Assembly (NCBI RefSeq): GCF_947494755.1
Contig: NZ_CANLVZ010000023.1
Span: forward strand, 1-42,807
Source of the DNA: an uncultured Tateyamaria sp.
Lineage (GTDB): Bacteria; Pseudomonadota; Alphaproteobacteria; Rhodobacterales; Rhodobacteraceae
Length of the DNA: 42,807 bases
Direction of reading: 5' to 3'
The notes under the pieces are model-generated. The model ran no database searches. It saw nothing but the letters and a program-made list of their open reading frames with translations, and was not told where the DNA came from. This document shows positions 42,061 to 42,807 of the stretch, in pieces. A program made the translations under genes and the position numbers. Positions within the stretch are counted from its first letter, which is position 1. Each line of letters opens with the position of its first letter.

Positions 42061-42108
42061 GCTGGGACGATCCTTGTTCACAACATGCCCCAGAAAAGGT
42101 CCGCCCCT

Positions 42109-42645
42109 ATGCTAGAGAATATCCGCCGTCTGAGCCTGATGCTGGTCCTTATCATGGTGGCGGCCTGTACGCAGCCGATGCTGCAGGATGGGACGCCGCA
42201 GACTTTTGTGGTGCGCGACGTAACGGTTGATGTAGCCTCGTTCACCGGTGTCACTGGGCGCGAAATCGCCGTCCCACCGGCGCAGGTTGCCGCCGACGTG
42301 AAGGCAGCACTTGAGGCGTCTCTGGCCCGTCCGGGACCCCAAACCGCAGACCTGCTGATCCAGCTGACCAGCGTACAACTGACCTCGCGTGGCTCTGCCG
42401 CGGCGTTTGGGGGCAACAGCCGGATGACAGCCGTGCTGAGCGTGCGTGATGCGGCCACCGGGGACGTGTTGATCGCCCCCACCCAAATCACCGGGTTCTC
42501 GGAATTTGTGCGCGTGCCGGGCGTGATCGGTGCCGCAACCAGCCCGTCGCCCGAAAGCGACTATCGCCAGACCGTCGATGGCTTTGCCGAGTCGGTGCGC
42601 AACCAGCTTTACGGTCCGGTCACGGGGACTGCCAGCGGCGCTTGA
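42109..42645 (+). CDS. Hypothetical lipoprotein
   Basis: A 178-residue exported protein. The signal and lipobox LMLVLIMVAACTQ are clear (A-A-C). Mature features are TFVVRDVTVDVASFTG, VPPAQVAADVKAALEASLAR, ADLLIQLTSVQLTSRGSAAAFGGNSRM, VLSVRDAATGDVLIAPTQITGF and VDGFAESVRNQLYG. They suggest a compact alpha/beta domain with a V-A-D-V-K-A-A-L helix. The family is unknown. AAAGGT lies nine bases before ATG 42109; the ATG at 42085 lacks one. It may form a unit with the lipoprotein before it. Confidence 0.82.
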   Translation: MLENIRRLSLMLVLIMVAACTQPMLQDGTPQTFVVRDVTVDVASFTGVTGREIAVPPAQVAADVKAALEASLARPGPQTADLLIQLTSVQLTSRGSAAAFGGNSRMTAVLSVRDAATGDVLIAPTQITGFSEFVRVPGVIGAATSPSPESDYRQTVDGFAESVRNQLYGPVTGTASGA

Positions 42646-42666
42646 TTTCCTGCCCAATCCGCAATA

Positions 42667-42697
42667 CATGCCCGGCGATATCAAATCCCGGGCCATG
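42667..42697 (+). other. Hairpin in the tuf leader region
   Basis: CATGCCCGG (42667-42675) and CCGGGCCATG (42688-42697) pair through nine bases with one bulged C, around a 12-base loop. It is 21 bases after the lipoprotein stop and 34 before the tuf ATG. There is no T run. It may be a weak terminator or a leader structure for tuf. Confidence 0.45.
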
Positions 42698-42731
42698 TAG
42701 GCCCGCAGTCAGCTGAAGGGCATCTGAACAC

Positions 42732-42807
42732 ATGGCAAAGGCAAAGTTTGAACGTACCAAACCGCACGTTAACATCGGCACGATTGGTCACGTTGACCAC
42801 GGCAAGA
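42732..42807 (+). CDS. tuf: Elongation factor Tu (partial, 5' end only)
   Basis: The first 25 codons are visible. The N-terminus [20 protein letters not shown] then VDHGK is the EF-Tu start, including the first half of the GTP-binding P-loop (G-H-V-D-H-G-K). EF-Tu brings aminoacyl-tRNA to the ribosome. AAGGGC lies 14 bases upstream. The gene continues past the right edge. Alphaproteobacteria often have two tuf copies; which copy this is cannot be told, but no tRNA or rps genes precede it here. Confidence 0.95.

Noticed and set aside
42646-42731. tRNA or rRNA gene before tuf
   Set aside because: There is no cloverleaf, no conserved T-arm sequence and the gap is short. tuf is often near tRNA-Trp or rps genes, but not here.
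1-42807. CRISPR array, prophage, insertion sequence or defence island
   Set aside because: No regularly spaced repeats, transposase, integrase or defence-type proteins are visible. The content is housekeeping genes plus order-typical small families.

Overview
This window looks like a core chromosomal segment of a Rhodobacterales (Roseobacter-type) alphaproteobacterium. The basis is gene order and protein character: rpoZ-rsh-DUF2062-pdxJ-acpS-lepB-rnc-era-recO, pckA facing chvI-chvG-hprK-rapZ-EIIA-ptsH, etfBA with a PduO-type adenosyltransferase, and several small families typical of that order (DUF6473, DUF1491, twin-TM protein, PraR-like XRE regulator). Codons are GC-rich, genes are dense, and many neighbours overlap by ATGA/GTGA. 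I see no rRNA, tRNA, CRISPR array, phage or insertion sequence.

Layout. 1-5403 is mostly minus strand: a gene start running off the left edge, then rnhA preceded in transcription by a methyltransferase, DUF3429, DUF1905 and LysE genes joined by short overlaps; then ispH, a LuxR-type regulator and a NYN-domain protein. 5503-15113 is a plus-strand housekeeping run: folK, rpoZ, bifunctional (p)ppGpp synthetase/hydrolase, DUF2062, pdxJ, a secreted protein, a Dabb protein, acpS, lepB, rnc, era, DUF1491, recO. 15097-18457 is minus strand: META lipoprotein, TetR, LysE and a long acyl-CoA dehydrogenase that I read as methylsuccinyl-CoA dehydrogenase of the ethylmalonyl-CoA pathway. 18603-21606 is the least ordinary part: a TauE/SafE permease, an XRE regulator, a LysR-type helix-turn-helix fused to a PAS-like domain, and a GNAT-like protein.

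21622-28915 holds PEP carboxykinase opposite the ChvG/ChvI two-component system, which is followed by HPr kinase, RapZ, a mannose-type EIIA, HPr and an acyltransferase: a regulatory phosphotransfer island with no sugar permease. 28919-34445 holds 3-hydroxybutyryl-CoA dehydrogenase, DUF6473, etfA/etfB, cobalamin adenosyltransferase, a twin-TM protein and an SDR. 34504-42645 holds an SH3-domain protein, parC, a DUF898/M48-protease pair, a cytochrome P450 and two lipoproteins; the window ends 25 codons into tuf.

Functional thread. The dehydrogenase, electron-transfer flavoprotein, hydroxybutyryl-CoA dehydrogenase, B12 adenosyltransferase and PEP carboxykinase fit a cell that assimilates acetyl-CoA through the ethylmalonyl-CoA pathway and makes sugars by gluconeogenesis, under ChvG/ChvI and PTS-type control. 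The least explained signals are non-coding: a dispersed hairpin repeat placed right after stop codons, three genes whose Shine-Dalgarno is folded into a hairpin, and a two-layer palindrome between two divergent regulator genes.
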